Origin: an uncultured Spirochaetales bacterium
GTDB taxonomy: Bacteria > Spirochaetota > Spirochaetia > Sphaerochaetales > Sphaerochaetaceae
DNA length: 64,000 bases
NCBI GenBank assembly: GCA_944390865.1
Contig: CALXRC010000007.1
Location: 16,901 to 80,900 of the forward strand
Reading direction: 5' to 3'
In this document: piece after piece, positions 42,769 through 51,595 of the stretch
Layout of the letters: every line of letters begins with the position of its first letter
Position numbering within the stretch: the stretch's first letter is position 1
The notes under the pieces: model-generated
What the model was told of the DNA's origin: nothing
The model's database searches: none
Seen by the model: the letters and a program-made list of their open reading frames with translations, nothing else
Made by a program: the position numbers and the translations under genes

Positions 42769-43721
42769 CCTCTCTTCTCCCGTGCATGCCTGAAGCGCAG
42801 GCTGTCGGCAAAGCGGAACAGCCTTGCGGCCGGACTGATATAAAGGTAATCAGCAGTAGCAGGCCGCTGCACCACATCGCCATTGAAACCTGTCTTGAAA
42901 ACTGTAAGGGATGAAAGATGGTCCCCCTCCCTGCCGATGCCAAACAGATCATAGCACTCGACACCGGCCTTTTTCGCCTCCTCAATGGCTGCGGCCTGCA
43001 GGCTGTAGCCGCATGACACGCCTTTTGAAACAAAAGAGGAGGAGCCGAAAAGATATACCTCCTCATTGGGAGTACGCAGCGTAATGATTCCTCCCGTGAT
43101 CTTCCCATCCGCCCGGGCCAGATAAAGCAGAGGCTTTGTTTTCTCATCGCCAAGCGAGAGGAATGTGCGCAGATAGACACGGCTCCTGCAGCTGAAGCTG
43201 TCGCGCTGGCCTGTATGGACATAAGTGTCATACCAGGCGCTGAAGTCCTCTTCGCTTCCGTTCCAGAGCCTTACAGTCACGCCTTCCTCTTTTTTAAGGT
43301 TGCGTCTGACCCGGCTTCTGAACGCAAGAGGCCTTGTCAGATCAAGCCTCACTGTCAGTTCAGGCTGCACACTCGAGCTGCAGGTCCTGAAGCGCCTGCT
43401 GCCAGGACGGGCATTCCAGGCAAGATCAAGCCTGAGGAGAATCGTCGATGAAGGAAGGTATTTCCTCACTTTGCGGGCAAAGGCTTCAAGATCAGCACAG
43501 GAGATGCTGCTGTCAAAGCAGAACGGGGAGTAAGCGATATAAAACAGTCCTGCCAGCTTTCTGACAAGGACCAGCACTGTGCCGTTATAGGAATCACAGG
43601 CCAGATAAAAGGCAAAAGGAGACCATGAAACGGTCTCCTTCAGCTTTGCCCAGAAAGTGCTCTGGAAGGGATTCCTCCCCTCCAGCTCTTCAATGCTGAC
43701 CGGCTTAACCGACAGGTCCAT
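42765..43721 (-). CDS. FemAB-like aminoacyltransferase / GNAT-fold protein
   Basis: A 318-residue protein. FQSTFWAKLKE near the N-terminus, VRRNLKKEEG, and GGIITLRTPNEEVYLFGSSSFVSKGVSCGYSLQAAAIEEAKKAGVECYDLFGI fit the FemX/MurM double-GNAT family, which adds amino acids to peptidoglycan precursors or attaches them elsewhere. The conserved YDLFGIG (usual YDLGG) supports this. It follows metG with a 17-nt overlap, and converges on murD. Confidence 0.78.
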   Translation of the reverse strand: MDLSVKPVSIEELEGRNPFQSTFWAKLKETVSWSPFAFYLACDSYNGTVLVLVRKLAGLFYIAYSPFCFDSSISCADLEAFARKVRKYLPSSTILLRLDLAWNARPGSRRFRTCSSSVQPELTVRLDLTRPLAFRSRVRRNLKKEEGVTVRLWNGSEEDFSAWYDTYVHTGQRDSFSCRSRVYLRTFLSLGDEKTKPLLYLARADGKITGGIITLRTPNEEVYLFGSSSFVSKGVSCGYSLQAAAIEEAKKAGVECYDLFGIGREGDHLSSLTVFKTGFNGDVVQRPATADYLYISPAARLFRFADSLRFRHAREKRG

Positions 43722-45921
43722 TGATGTACTTCCTGGCACAGACAGTCCTGCCCTCAGCACCGATTGTCTTTCCGTCAACCATCAGGACGCCGTCCTTTGT
43801 GTAAAGCGGCATTGCGAAGAAGTGGTCAGGCTTGATGTAGGTTGTGACCTTCTCGACTTCTCCCTGATCTGCGACCTTCAGCACTGTGCCGGCAGGAATG
43901 TCATCGGCGAAAAGGACCTCGCATGTTGAGTGGGGTTCAGCGTCAGGATCGCTTGCGGCAAGCAGCATTCCCCAGCTCTTCACGCCCCTGAAATTGGCCG
44001 GCTTGAGGTTTGCCACGACAACAATGTTTCTGCCCTGAAGCTCCTCAGCCTTGTAGTAAGGAACAATTGAGGAAACAATAGTGCGTCCTTCCGGTGTGCC
44101 GTCATCAAGGTGAAGGATGTAAAGCAGGTCTCCGTTGGGGTGCTTCTCGACTTCCGTTATCTTTGCGACCTTCAGAGTGACCCTTCGCTCAAACTGATGA
44201 GCAATGCTCTCATTCTCAATCTCTGCATTATTCATTTCTTTTTTCTCCTCATGCGCTTCTTTCTCCTGGCGCTGTGCCTGCGTTCCGCTGTAGCGCTGGC
44301 GAAGCGTGTCAATCAAGTCATTGTCAAGTTTTGTGAAAAGCAGGCTGACATTGCCAACCTTCTCAAGCCCCTCATCGCAGGCCAGAGTCTGCCAGTCCCA
44401 CTTCTTTCCCTCTGTGAAGAAAGAGAAGATCTTCTGGCTTGTGGAAGGCATGTAGGGCTCAATCATCACAGCCACGTCCTTGATCATCAGGCACAGCGTC
44501 TTCAGCAGACTTGCGGCCCTGGCAGGATCCTCCTTCCTCGCCTTCCATGGTTCTCCGTCCTGAAAGGCCTTGTTGCCCTCGTCGCAGAGACTGAAGATGG
44601 CTCTGAGCGCATCACGCTCCTCAGCATGATTCAGGAGATCCGTGATCATGGCTTCCTTTGCCTTCATTGTCTCAAGCAGGGTCTGATCATACTGGGCTGA
44701 AGGAATCACTCCGTCATAAAAGCGGGAGATGAATGTAAGCGTGCGGTTCACAAGGTTTGAAAGGTTTCCGATGAGCTCGCCGTTGACCTTTTCCTGGAAA
44801 TCAGACCAGGAGAAATTGACATCGCTCTTCTCAGGCCTGTTGTAGAACATGTAGAAGCGCCATACATCGGCAGGAATGCCGGTCTCCTGCACGTCATTTC
44901 CGAAAATGCCCACGCCCTCGCTTTTCGAGAACTTGCCGCCTTCGTAGTTCAGATACTCAGTGCTGGACATATGATGCAGCATTGTCCACTTCTTTCCAGT
45001 GGCAAGCAGGCTTGCAGGGAAGATTACAGTATGGAAAGGAATATTGTCCTTGCCGATGAACTGGAAAAGCTCTGTGTCCTCAGGGCTCTGCCACCAGCGC
45101 TGCCAGTCAGGCAGGGCCTCTGCTGTCATGGAAATGTAGCCGATCGGAGCATCAAACCAGACATAGAAGACCTTGTCCTCAAAGCCTTCCTTTGGAACAG
45201 GAATGCCCCATTTCAGGTCTCTTGTGATACAGCGCTCCTTAAGGCCGTCCCTGATCCAGGAATTGGTGACCTGGACAGCATTCTTTGCCCAGAAGCCCTC
45301 GACTGAGGCTCTGTCAATCCAGGCCTTCAGCATGTCCAGCGCCTTGGGAAGGTCTATGTAGAGATGCCTGGTCTTCTTGAGCACAGGAGTTGTTCCGCAG
45401 ACTGAGCAGTGAGGATCAACCAGCTCAGTAGGATCCAGCAGAGTCTGGCAGGAATCACACTGGTCTCCCCTTGCCTTCTCGCTGCCGCAGTGAGGACAGG
45501 TGCCCAGCACGAAGCGGTCTGCAAGGAAGCGTTTGCAGTGAGGGCAGTAGAGCTGCTCAATCTCCTCCTGCCTGATATATCCGTTCGCATCCACATCATG
45601 GAAGATTGACTGGACAATCTCTGTATGCTTCGGCGTGCTGGTGCGGCCGAAATAGTCAAATGATATGTTGAACCACTTGTAGATCTCAGCATGGATCTTA
45701 TGATAGTGATCGCACAGCTCTCTGGGGCTTACGCCTTCCTGCAGGGCTCTGGTCTCGCTTGCCGTGCCGTACTCATCTGTACCGCAGACATAGAAAGTCT
45801 CAATGCCCATCGAGCGGGAAAAGCGTGCGAAGACATCCGCGCTGAGGACCTGAGTCAGATTGCCCAGATGAGGAATGTTATTGACATAAGGCAGAGCTGA
45901 AGTAACTAATCTCTTTTTCAC
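43705..45921 (-). CDS. metG: Methionyl-tRNA synthetase with C-terminal tRNA-binding domain
   Basis: Charges tRNA-Met. The protein has 738 residues. ALPYVNNIPHLGN is the HIGH region. A zinc-knuckle region with CPHC, CPHCG, CDSC and CSVCG lies at about 130-185, and KFSKSEGVG is the KMSKS loop. The last about 110 residues (FERRVTLKVAKITEVEKHPNGDLLYILHLDDG) form a Trbp111-like domain. The start is GTG at 45921, with GGAG 8 nt upstream. Two CxxC pairs place it in the zinc-containing group. The FemAB-like gene overlaps its end. Confidence 0.96.
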   Translation of the reverse strand: MKKRLVTSALPYVNNIPHLGNLTQVLSADVFARFSRSMGIETFYVCGTDEYGTASETRALQEGVSPRELCDHYHKIHAEIYKWFNISFDYFGRTSTPKHTEIVQSIFHDVDANGYIRQEEIEQLYCPHCKRFLADRFVLGTCPHCGSEKARGDQCDSCQTLLDPTELVDPHCSVCGTTPVLKKTRHLYIDLPKALDMLKAWIDRASVEGFWAKNAVQVTNSWIRDGLKERCITRDLKWGIPVPKEGFEDKVFYVWFDAPIGYISMTAEALPDWQRWWQSPEDTELFQFIGKDNIPFHTVIFPASLLATGKKWTMLHHMSSTEYLNYEGGKFSKSEGVGIFGNDVQETGIPADVWRFYMFYNRPEKSDVNFSWSDFQEKVNGELIGNLSNLVNRTLTFISRFYDGVIPSAQYDQTLLETMKAKEAMITDLLNHAEERDALRAIFSLCDEGNKAFQDGEPWKARKEDPARAASLLKTLCLMIKDVAVMIEPYMPSTSQKIFSFFTEGKKWDWQTLACDEGLEKVGNVSLLFTKLDNDLIDTLRQRYSGTQAQRQEKEAHEEKKEMNNAEIENESIAHQFERRVTLKVAKITEVEKHPNGDLLYILHLDDGTPEGRTIVSSIVPYYKAEELQGRNIVVVANLKPANFRGVKSWGMLLAASDPDAEPHSTCEVLFADDIPAGTVLKVADQGEVEKVTTYIKPDHFFAMPLYTKDGVLMVDGKTIGAEGRTVCARKYINGPVG

Positions 45922-45996
45922 TTTCGTTTCTCCTGACAACTGAAGAGAATCATAATGGATTTGGAATTCTTTTTCCATCAGCATTTGCCAAAAGGC

Positions 45997-46025
45997 TTGC
46001 CCCTTGGCACCTTTTATCCTACATT
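45997..46025 (+). promoter_or_regulatory. Promoter of the hflK-hflC operon
   Basis: TTGCCC (45997-46002), 17-nt spacer, TACATT (46020-46025). A flanking inverted repeat TGCCAA / TTGGCA spans about 45986-46009. Confidence 0.5.
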
Positions 46026-46061
46026 TTGCTTAGAAACTTCAGAAAACAAGGAAAATCATTT

Positions 46062-47048
46062 ATGAGTGATAACGAAGAACAGGTTGTGAGACCGGCAAGG
46101 CGGCATCGCTTCCCGTTTTCTCCTAAGATTGTGATTGTGCTGATCGTGATCCTCTTTATCATAGTTGCCGCAGGCAGTTCCTTCTTTGTCGTTGACCAGA
46201 CAGAACAGGCTGTCGTGCTGCGCTTTGGGAAATACAACAGGACTGTCGGCCCCGGCCTGCAGACGAAGCTGCCCTTCGGCATTGAGACAAGCTATACAGT
46301 GCCGACTCAGCTCGTGCAGACGCTGACCTTCGGCTACAGGGCTACGGACAGCACAGGAACGAGCCTGCGCGGAGCCTCAAGCTATGCAGAGGAATCCGTC
46401 ATGCTGACAGGCGACCTGAACATAGTCAATGTGGAATGGATTGTCCAGTACAGGATAAACAATCCCGAGGCCTGGCTCTTCAACGTGGAGGACAAGGAGA
46501 CCACAATCCGCGACATCTCACAGTCCGTCATGAATTCGCTGGTCGGAGACCTGCCCATTCTGTCAGTCATGACTGACCTGAGAACGCAGATTGAAGTCGA
46601 GGCCCAGCAGAAGATGCAGCAGATCTTTGACGGCTATGATTTCGGCATTGAGATCGTGACTGTGAAACTGCAGAACATCGTTCCGCCGGAAGGAGCCGTT
46701 CAGGATGCCTTTGAAGATGTCAACAAGGCTATTCAGGATATGAACAGATACATAAACGAGGGAAAGGAATACTACAACACTGCTATTCCGGAAGCGCAGG
46801 GTGAAGCCAGCAAGATCATTCTTCAGGCTGAAGGCTATGCAGCCCAGCGCATCAACCAGGCAGGAGGCGATACCGCGGCTTTCAGCGCAATGATGGAAAG
46901 CTACAACGCCTCCCCTGAAATAACAAAGACAAGGATGTACCTGGAGACAATGACGGAGATCCTCTCATCTGATGCGGCAGGAGTCACTCTTGTTGATCCG
47001 CAGGTCGACAACTTCCTTCCTGTCCAGAATCTGGGAGGTGCAAAATGA
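46062..47048 (+). CDS. hflK: HflK, SPFH/band-7 membrane protease regulator
   Basis: A 328-residue membrane-anchored SPFH protein. A short cytoplasmic N-terminus precedes one transmembrane helix (VIVLIVILFIIVAAGSSFFVV), then the band-7 domain starting VDQTEQAVVLRFGKYNRTVGPGLQTKLPFG. HflK and HflC form a large complex around FtsH that controls membrane protein turnover. AAGGA precedes the ATG; the stop overlaps the hflC start by 4 nt (ATGA). Confidence 0.93.
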   Translation: MSDNEEQVVRPARRHRFPFSPKIVIVLIVILFIIVAAGSSFFVVDQTEQAVVLRFGKYNRTVGPGLQTKLPFGIETSYTVPTQLVQTLTFGYRATDSTGTSLRGASSYAEESVMLTGDLNIVNVEWIVQYRINNPEAWLFNVEDKETTIRDISQSVMNSLVGDLPILSVMTDLRTQIEVEAQQKMQQIFDGYDFGIEIVTVKLQNIVPPEGAVQDAFEDVNKAIQDMNRYINEGKEYYNTAIPEAQGEASKIILQAEGYAAQRINQAGGDTAAFSAMMESYNASPEITKTRMYLETMTEILSSDAAGVTLVDPQVDNFLPVQNLGGAK

Positions 47049-48010
47049 AAAAGCTCATTACTGTTCTGGTAATCATCGCAGTTCTTGCAGCAGTCTTCCT
47101 CCTGCTGGGACCGTTTTACATTCTCAGCGAGGGCGAGCAGGCTGTCATCACACGCTTTGGCAAAATCGTCAGCACAGAGACTGAAGCAGGCCTGAAATTC
47201 AAGATGCCTGTCGTTGACAATGTCGTGAAATACTCATCCAGGCTGCTGAGCTGGGATGGAGACGCACAGCGCATCCCGACGAACGAGAACCAGTTCATCT
47301 GGGTGGATGCGACAGCCCGCTGGTATATCTCGGACCCGGCGCTTTTCTATGAAACGGTAAGGACAGTCGAGTCAGGGCTTGGAAGGCTTAACGACATAAT
47401 TGACTCAACTATAAGGACTGTAATCTCAGAGCACAATCTTGCAGAGGCAGTGCGCTCCACAAACCAGATCAATGACATCAGCGTGGTCGAAGGCTTCGGA
47501 GATGTGAACAGCGTCGAGGATGCAGAGACGCTGAAAAGCCTGACAAGCACTGTCACGACACAGCCCACCATCGGAATCGGACGCGAGGGCCTGAGCAACA
47601 TCATTCTTGAGGATGCCTCAAAGTACACACAGACCTACGGCATTGCTCTTGAGGATGTGATTATCCGTCAGATCCGCTATTCAGACGACCTGACAGAGAG
47701 CGTATATGAGAGAATGATCAAGGAGCGAAACCAGATCGCAGAGGCCTACAGGTCATACGGACGCGGACAGCTGGCCGAATGGCAGGGCCAGACAGAGAGA
47801 GACAAGAATACGATAATCTCCGAGGCACAGGCTGAGGCCGCCAGAATCACGGGACAGGCGGATGCCGAAGCAAACAGGACCTATGCCGAAGCCTACAGCG
47901 CAGATCCTGAGTTCTTTGAGTTCTATACAAGCCTTGAGTCTTACAGGAAGACACTGCCTGACATGACAAAGGTGCTTTCAGCTGATTCAGGCTACTTCCA
48001 GTACCTGTGA
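47045..48010 (+). CDS. hflC: HflC, SPFH/band-7 membrane protease regulator
   Basis: A 321-residue partner of HflK. The N-terminal membrane helix (ITVLVIIAVLAAVFLLLGPFYIL) is followed by SEGEQAVITRFGKIVSTETEAGLKFKMP and a C-terminal helical stretch rich in Ala, Glu and Gln (EAQAEAARITGQADAEANRTYAEAY), which is typical. The start overlaps hflK and the stop overlaps the next gene (GTGA), so the four genes are coupled. Confidence 0.93.
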   Translation: MKKLITVLVIIAVLAAVFLLLGPFYILSEGEQAVITRFGKIVSTETEAGLKFKMPVVDNVVKYSSRLLSWDGDAQRIPTNENQFIWVDATARWYISDPALFYETVRTVESGLGRLNDIIDSTIRTVISEHNLAEAVRSTNQINDISVVEGFGDVNSVEDAETLKSLTSTVTTQPTIGIGREGLSNIILEDASKYTQTYGIALEDVIIRQIRYSDDLTESVYERMIKERNQIAEAYRSYGRGQLAEWQGQTERDKNTIISEAQAEAARITGQADAEANRTYAEAYSADPEFFEFYTSLESYRKTLPDMTKVLSADSGYFQYL

Positions 48011-48600
48011 CTGTTGACTATTCCAATCTGAACAATCTGATAATCCCTGTCGGAAAGCTTGATGACTCATCAGTCATCAGACGTACTGACAGGGAGCTTG
48101 TAGTACGGCTGAATGACAGCCTTTTCATTGCCTCCTGCGACAGCGATGCGGATCCGGCTCCCTATCTTGAGGACAGAAGCCTGCGCACCGTCCTTTACCC
48201 GTCAACAAAGAACGTCTCACGCATACTGATGCTCAAGGACAGCCCGCCAAGACTGAAGGACATTCCGGCAGACGTGCGCGAAATGGAGAGATTCTATTCA
48301 GACTACAGTCCGTGGAATGCGGACAGAGAGTATTTTTCCCAGCTCAGGAAGAGAGGAGAACTGACCTTCTCGTCTTATGAGGACGGAGAACTTGTCAGCC
48401 TTGCCTATACGACAAAGGGACGCAGGCAGCTGTGCTCTCTGTTCACGCGGCCCGAATACCGAGGCAGAGGACATGCGGGCAGAATACTTGACCAGTGCGG
48501 TCCGATCTGCCTCTTCGTGGATGATTTTAATCTCATCCCGTTTTATAATAGGCATGGTTTTGCCTGTGTCAGAACCTTTAATCTGATTAAAAGGGAGTGA
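48007..48600 (+). CDS. GNAT-like acetyltransferase domain protein
   Basis: A 197-residue protein beginning with GTG inside the hflC stop. The second half has GNAT-like features: GELVSLAYTTKGRRQLCSLFTRPEYRGRGHAGRILDQC (RGRGHAG is the acetyl-CoA loop) and IPFYNRHGFACVRTFNL at the end. The first half (about 1-90) is not recognised. Its substrate is unknown. The position between hflC and the FAH gene is an unusual pairing. Confidence 0.68.
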   Translation: MTVDYSNLNNLIIPVGKLDDSSVIRRTDRELVVRLNDSLFIASCDSDADPAPYLEDRSLRTVLYPSTKNVSRILMLKDSPPRLKDIPADVREMERFYSDYSPWNADREYFSQLRKRGELTFSSYEDGELVSLAYTTKGRRQLCSLFTRPEYRGRGHAGRILDQCGPICLFVDDFNLIPFYNRHGFACVRTFNLIKRE

Positions 48601-48602
48601 TT

Positions 48603-49367
48603 ATGAAAATTGTTGCCTTTGTCCCATTTGAAAGCGATGACATCGAGTTCGGTCTTCTGGAGCAGGACCTGATAAATGGAATTGAAGACCCGTTTGCCGG
48701 AGGAGGAATTGTCAGGAACGGCAGAACCTACAGCAGGGAAAACGTAGTGCTCGTGAATCCTGCCTTCCCGTCAAAGGCCCTGTGCATCGGCCTGAACTAT
48801 ATGGATCATGCAAAGGAGTTCGGACTGCCTGTTCCTCAGACGCCTGTCGTTTTCATAAAGCCGTCCACTGCCCTCTCCGGTCCTGGAGACGACATCGTGA
48901 AGCCTGCCATGTGCACGCAACTTGATGAGGAAGGCGAGCTTGCTGTCGTCATCGGAAAGGAATGCAGGAATGTGAGTCAGGAAGAAGCAGGAGACTACAT
49001 CCTCGGCTACTGCATCGCAAATGATGTCACAGCCCGGGATCTGCAGCCGAAGACAGGACAGTGGACAATTGCAAAGGGCTTTGACACCTTCCTGCCTCTG
49101 GGTCCGTACATCAGCGATGAAGTGGATCCGGCCAGACTCAGAATCGAGGCGAGGATCAATGGAAAGACAGTTCAGAGCTCAAATACTGAAAACCTCATTT
49201 TCAGCGTGCCTTATCTTGTCAGCTACCTGTCTCAGTGCATGACGCTGCTGCCTGGAGATGTGATTCTCACAGGCACCCCCTCCGGTACAAGCCATATGGA
49301 GAGCGGAGATATCTGCGAGATAGAAATTGAAGGCCTCGGAGTTCTGTCAAATCCTGTCACAGACTAG
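48603..49367 (+). CDS. Fumarylacetoacetate hydrolase (FAH) family protein
   Basis: A 254-residue member of the FAH family, which breaks C-C bonds in acylpyruvates or decarboxylates oxaloacetate. ALCIGLNYMDHAKEFG, FIKPSTALSGPGDDI, LDEEGELAVVIGKECRNV, GYCIANDVTARDLQ and ILTGTPSGTS match the family, including metal-binding Glu and Asp. FAHD1-type activities (acylpyruvase, oxaloacetate decarboxylase) are the most likely. AAGGGAG precedes the ATG. It is the fourth gene of the hflKC operon, and its stop shares CTAG with the MATE gene. Confidence 0.88.
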   Translation: MKIVAFVPFESDDIEFGLLEQDLINGIEDPFAGGGIVRNGRTYSRENVVLVNPAFPSKALCIGLNYMDHAKEFGLPVPQTPVVFIKPSTALSGPGDDIVKPAMCTQLDEEGELAVVIGKECRNVSQEEAGDYILGYCIANDVTARDLQPKTGQWTIAKGFDTFLPLGPYISDEVDPARLRIEARINGKTVQSSNTENLIFSVPYLVSYLSQCMTLLPGDVILTGTPSGTSHMESGDICEIEIEGLGVLSNPVTD

Positions 49368-50740
49368 GCTCTGTGCAGGAAATGCCTTCTGGCCTTCTTC
49401 TCTTCCAGTCCGTGCAGCCAGTCTGCCTTGAACATGTAGACTATGAACAGGAGTGAACTCAGCGTCCAGGTCAGCGGATAGGCTGTATATACAATGATGA
49501 TGTTGTGCCAGAAATGAAGAACGACTGTCAGGTAGGTGACTCTCAGCACACACCATACGCCGAACATGATTATCATGGGGATGACGGCCTTGCCGGCTCC
49601 CCTCAGAATGCCGGCTATGCAGTGCGAAAGCGCAAGGAAGCAGTAGAAGAAGGCCTCCACCCTGCACTGCCTTACTCCGAATGCCACAACCTCCGGCTCT
49701 GAGTTGAACATTGAAATGAGATACGGGGCAAAAGCAAACACGCCTAGTCCTATCAACTCGGCCAGAGTGATTGAGCAGAAGACACCGAAAACAGCGCTCT
49801 TCCTGGCCCTGTCATAGTTCTTCGCTCCAAGATTCTGTCCAATGCACGTTGTGAGCGCCAGAGAAAAACAGGTGACAGGCAGAAAGGCAAAGCCTTCAAT
49901 CTTTGAATACGCTCCGCTTCCGGCAACGGCAGAAGAGGCAAATGAGTTGATGTTTGTCTGGACGACTATGTTTGCAAAACCGATGACAGAGTTCTGAACG
50001 CCGGAGGGAAGTCCGAAGCGGAGAATTTCCTTCAGGCTGCCCATATGGAAGCGTATTTTCCTCAATTCGACTTTGTACAGCCCTTCCTGCCCTCTGAAAA
50101 GGCGCTTCAATGACAGTATTACGGACAAAGCCTGGCTTATTATCGTAGCCAGAGCGGCTGACCCTGTACCCAGTCCAAAGCCCGCGACAAAGATGATATC
50201 GAGAATGACGTTGGTAAGGGAGGAGATGATGAGGTAATAAAGCGGATGACGGCTGTCCCCCAGGGCATTCATTATTCCCATGCAGGTGTTGTAAAGCAGG
50301 GAAAAGATGATTCCAAGGCAGTAGACTCTGAAATAGGCAATGCTGTTCGGCATTATGTCTTCAGGAGTCTGCATCCAGCCAAGTATCGTCGGCGTGAAAA
50401 GAGAGCCGAGCACAGTCATCACGATGCCGGCAGCAGCTGAGAATGCCAGATCTGTATGGATTGCCCTGTCCAGTGCCTTGTAGTCTCTGGCACCGAAAGC
50501 CCTTGAGATAACGACACCGGCACCTATGGCAAGACCATTGAAAAAGCCCACCATCATATTGATGAGAGGAGATGATGACGAGACTGCAGCCAGAGCCTCG
50601 CTGCCCAGCCAGTTGCCTACTATAAGGGAATCAGCAGCGTTGTAAAGCTGCTGGAACAGGTTGCCAAGAAACAGAGGAAAGGCAAAGGCAAGCAGATTTT
50701 TCTGTATAGATCCTTGTGTGAAATCGATAGCGCGGCTCAC
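49364..50740 (-). CDS. MATE-family multidrug/sodium efflux protein
   Basis: A 458-residue membrane transporter with about twelve hydrophobic segments. FPLFLGNLFQQLYNAADSLIVGNWLG is the classic MATE opening, and INMMVGFFNGLAIGAGVVISRAFG follows. The frame extends 43 codons upstream, but no Met lies between; GTG at 50740 has GGGAG 6 nt before it, so it is the likely start. The substrate is unknown. It converges on the FAH gene with shared stop CTAG. Confidence 0.92.
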   Translation of the reverse strand: MSRAIDFTQGSIQKNLLAFAFPLFLGNLFQQLYNAADSLIVGNWLGSEALAAVSSSSPLINMMVGFFNGLAIGAGVVISRAFGARDYKALDRAIHTDLAFSAAAGIVMTVLGSLFTPTILGWMQTPEDIMPNSIAYFRVYCLGIIFSLLYNTCMGIMNALGDSRHPLYYLIISSLTNVILDIIFVAGFGLGTGSAALATIISQALSVILSLKRLFRGQEGLYKVELRKIRFHMGSLKEILRFGLPSGVQNSVIGFANIVVQTNINSFASSAVAGSGAYSKIEGFAFLPVTCFSLALTTCIGQNLGAKNYDRARKSAVFGVFCSITLAELIGLGVFAFAPYLISMFNSEPEVVAFGVRQCRVEAFFYCFLALSHCIAGILRGAGKAVIPMIIMFGVWCVLRVTYLTVVLHFWHNIIIVYTAYPLTWTLSSLLFIVYMFKADWLHGLEEKKARRHFLHRA

Positions 50741-50824
50741 AGCATTCTCCCTTTCAGTAAGACTATGGTTTAGCACACTCAGGAGGGAAAATGCAACTTG
50801 GCAAAAAGCTGAACTGCCTTTGGA

Positions 50825-50886
50825 AAAAAAGGCTCTAGCACAAAATATTGGAAAAACAGAAGCAGACAAGTATCAGCACAGAGAAA
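50825..50886. repeat. Direct repeat, copy 1, upstream of the CAU tRNA
   Basis: A 62-nt sequence that recurs at 51179-51241. The last 33 nt (50854-50886) are identical to copy 2; the first 29 differ by a few bases and one indel. It sits in the 312-nt gap 50741-51052, which otherwise holds only the tRNA promoter and a small TAGCTG/CAGCTA hairpin near 50965; no gene is evident. Confidence 0.9.
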
Positions 50887-51000
50887 GCATAAGTGGAGGG
50901 ATAGAACAGCTCTTTTCTGGTCATTATTCTGGTGGATAAAAGTATTTATTTGCAATATAGTATCTTAGCTGTATTGCAGCTATAAATTGTTTTTTTCATA

Positions 51001-51030
51001 TTGACAATTCCGTTTGCTTTTTGCTAGTAT
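51001..51030 (+). promoter_or_regulatory. Promoter of the CAU tRNA
   Basis: TTGACA (51001-51006), 18-nt spacer, TAGTAT (51025-51030), 22 nt before the tRNA 5' end. Confidence 0.75.
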
Positions 51031-51052
51031 CTCGTTGTTGTCACAAGACAAT

Positions 51053-51125
51053 GGCGAGATAGCTCAGTAGGTAGAGCAAGCGGCTCATATCCGCTCGGTC
51101 GGGGGTCCGAGTCCCTCTCTCGCTA
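51053..51125 (+). tRNA. tRNA with CAU anticodon (elongator Met or Ile2)
   Basis: Cloverleaf: acceptor GGCGAGA / TCTCGCT (first pair G-U), D arm GCTC / GAGC, anticodon stem AGCGG / CCGCT with loop CTCATAT giving CAU, variable CGGTC, T stem GGGGG / CCCTC, discriminator A73; CCA is not encoded. It lacks the three G-C pairs of the initiator. The variable and T-arm region looks more like Ile2 (lysidine) than Met; identity is undecided. Position 55 is C, where nearly all tRNAs have U. A strong terminator follows. Confidence 0.9.
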
Positions 51126-51129
51126 AAGG

Positions 51130-51158
51130 CACTCTGAGTTTTTCAGAGTGTTTTTTTT
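51130..51158 (+). terminator. Terminator of the CAU tRNA
   Basis: An 8-bp stem CACTCTGA / TCAGAGTG with a 5-nt loop and then eight Ts. Confidence 0.92.
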
Positions 51159-51178
51159 ATTTGTCTGAAGCTGTCAAT

Positions 51179-51241
51179 AAAAAAGGCTTTTGCACAAAAG
51201 TGTTGGAGAAACAGAAGCAGACAAGTATCAGCACAGAGAAA
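51179..51241. repeat. Direct repeat, copy 2, downstream of the CAU tRNA
   Basis: A 63-nt second copy of 50825-50886, starting 354 nt after the first copy in the same orientation. Between the copies lies the whole tRNA transcription unit. The interval 51126-51361 holds no gene. Confidence 0.9.
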
Positions 51242-51319
51242 AATCATTCTTGTGCTTCTGAATGCTTTCATGGACTTTTCAGCATGCCGCAGGTCAGTAC
51301 AGTCAGCAGAAGAGATGCA

Positions 51320-51354
51320 AAAAAATCCTCCTGTCATCAATCTGACAAGAGGAC
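51320..51354 (-). terminator. Terminator of tRNA-Leu
   Basis: An 11-bp stem (51327-51337 / 51344-51354, one G-U) with a 6-nt loop; the minus-strand exit is seven Ts. Confidence 0.88.
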
Positions 51355-51361
51355 TTCTTCA

Positions 51362-51445
51362 TGCGGTCGACTGGACTTGAACCAGCATAGCCTTTCGACC
51401 ACTAGCACCTCAAGCTAGCGTGTCTACCAATTCCACCACGACCGC
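51362..51445 (-). tRNA. tRNA-Leu (GAG)
   Basis: An 84-nt class II tRNA. Acceptor GCGGTCG / CGACCGC, discriminator A, anticodon stem CTAGC / GCTAG with loop TTGAGGT giving GAG (reads CUC and CUU), long variable arm, T loop TTCAAGT. CCA is not encoded. Confidence 0.95.
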
Positions 51446-51477
51446 AACTTGGTGATGCTTTATCAGCAACGTTGATT

Positions 51478-51507
51478 AACATAGCCGAAAAGCCCTGATT
51501 TAGTCAA
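51478..51507 (-). promoter_or_regulatory. Promoter of tRNA-Leu
   Basis: Minus strand: TTGACT (51502-51507), 18-nt spacer, TATGTT (51478-51483), about 32 nt before the mature 5' end. Confidence 0.65.
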
Positions 51508-51579
51508 TAAGAATCAGCATTTTTCCCATCTTTTTTTCGCTTTTCATCTCATTTCCTTATGTATGAAAAAAATATTTTC

Positions 51580-51595
51580 TGCTAGCATTTCGGGC
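51580..51595 (+). promoter_or_regulatory. Extended -10 of the 117-residue orphan gene, predicted leaderless
   Basis: TG-C-TAGCAT (51580-51588), then 7 nt and the ATG. It has the same layout as tatD (TG-C-TATCAT, 7 nt, ATG). Confidence 0.45.

Noticed and set aside
50661..50939. A plus-strand 92-codon frame across the MATE start and repeat copy 1
   Set aside because: It is antisense to the MATE gene in part, has no motif, and exists mainly because of low stop density.
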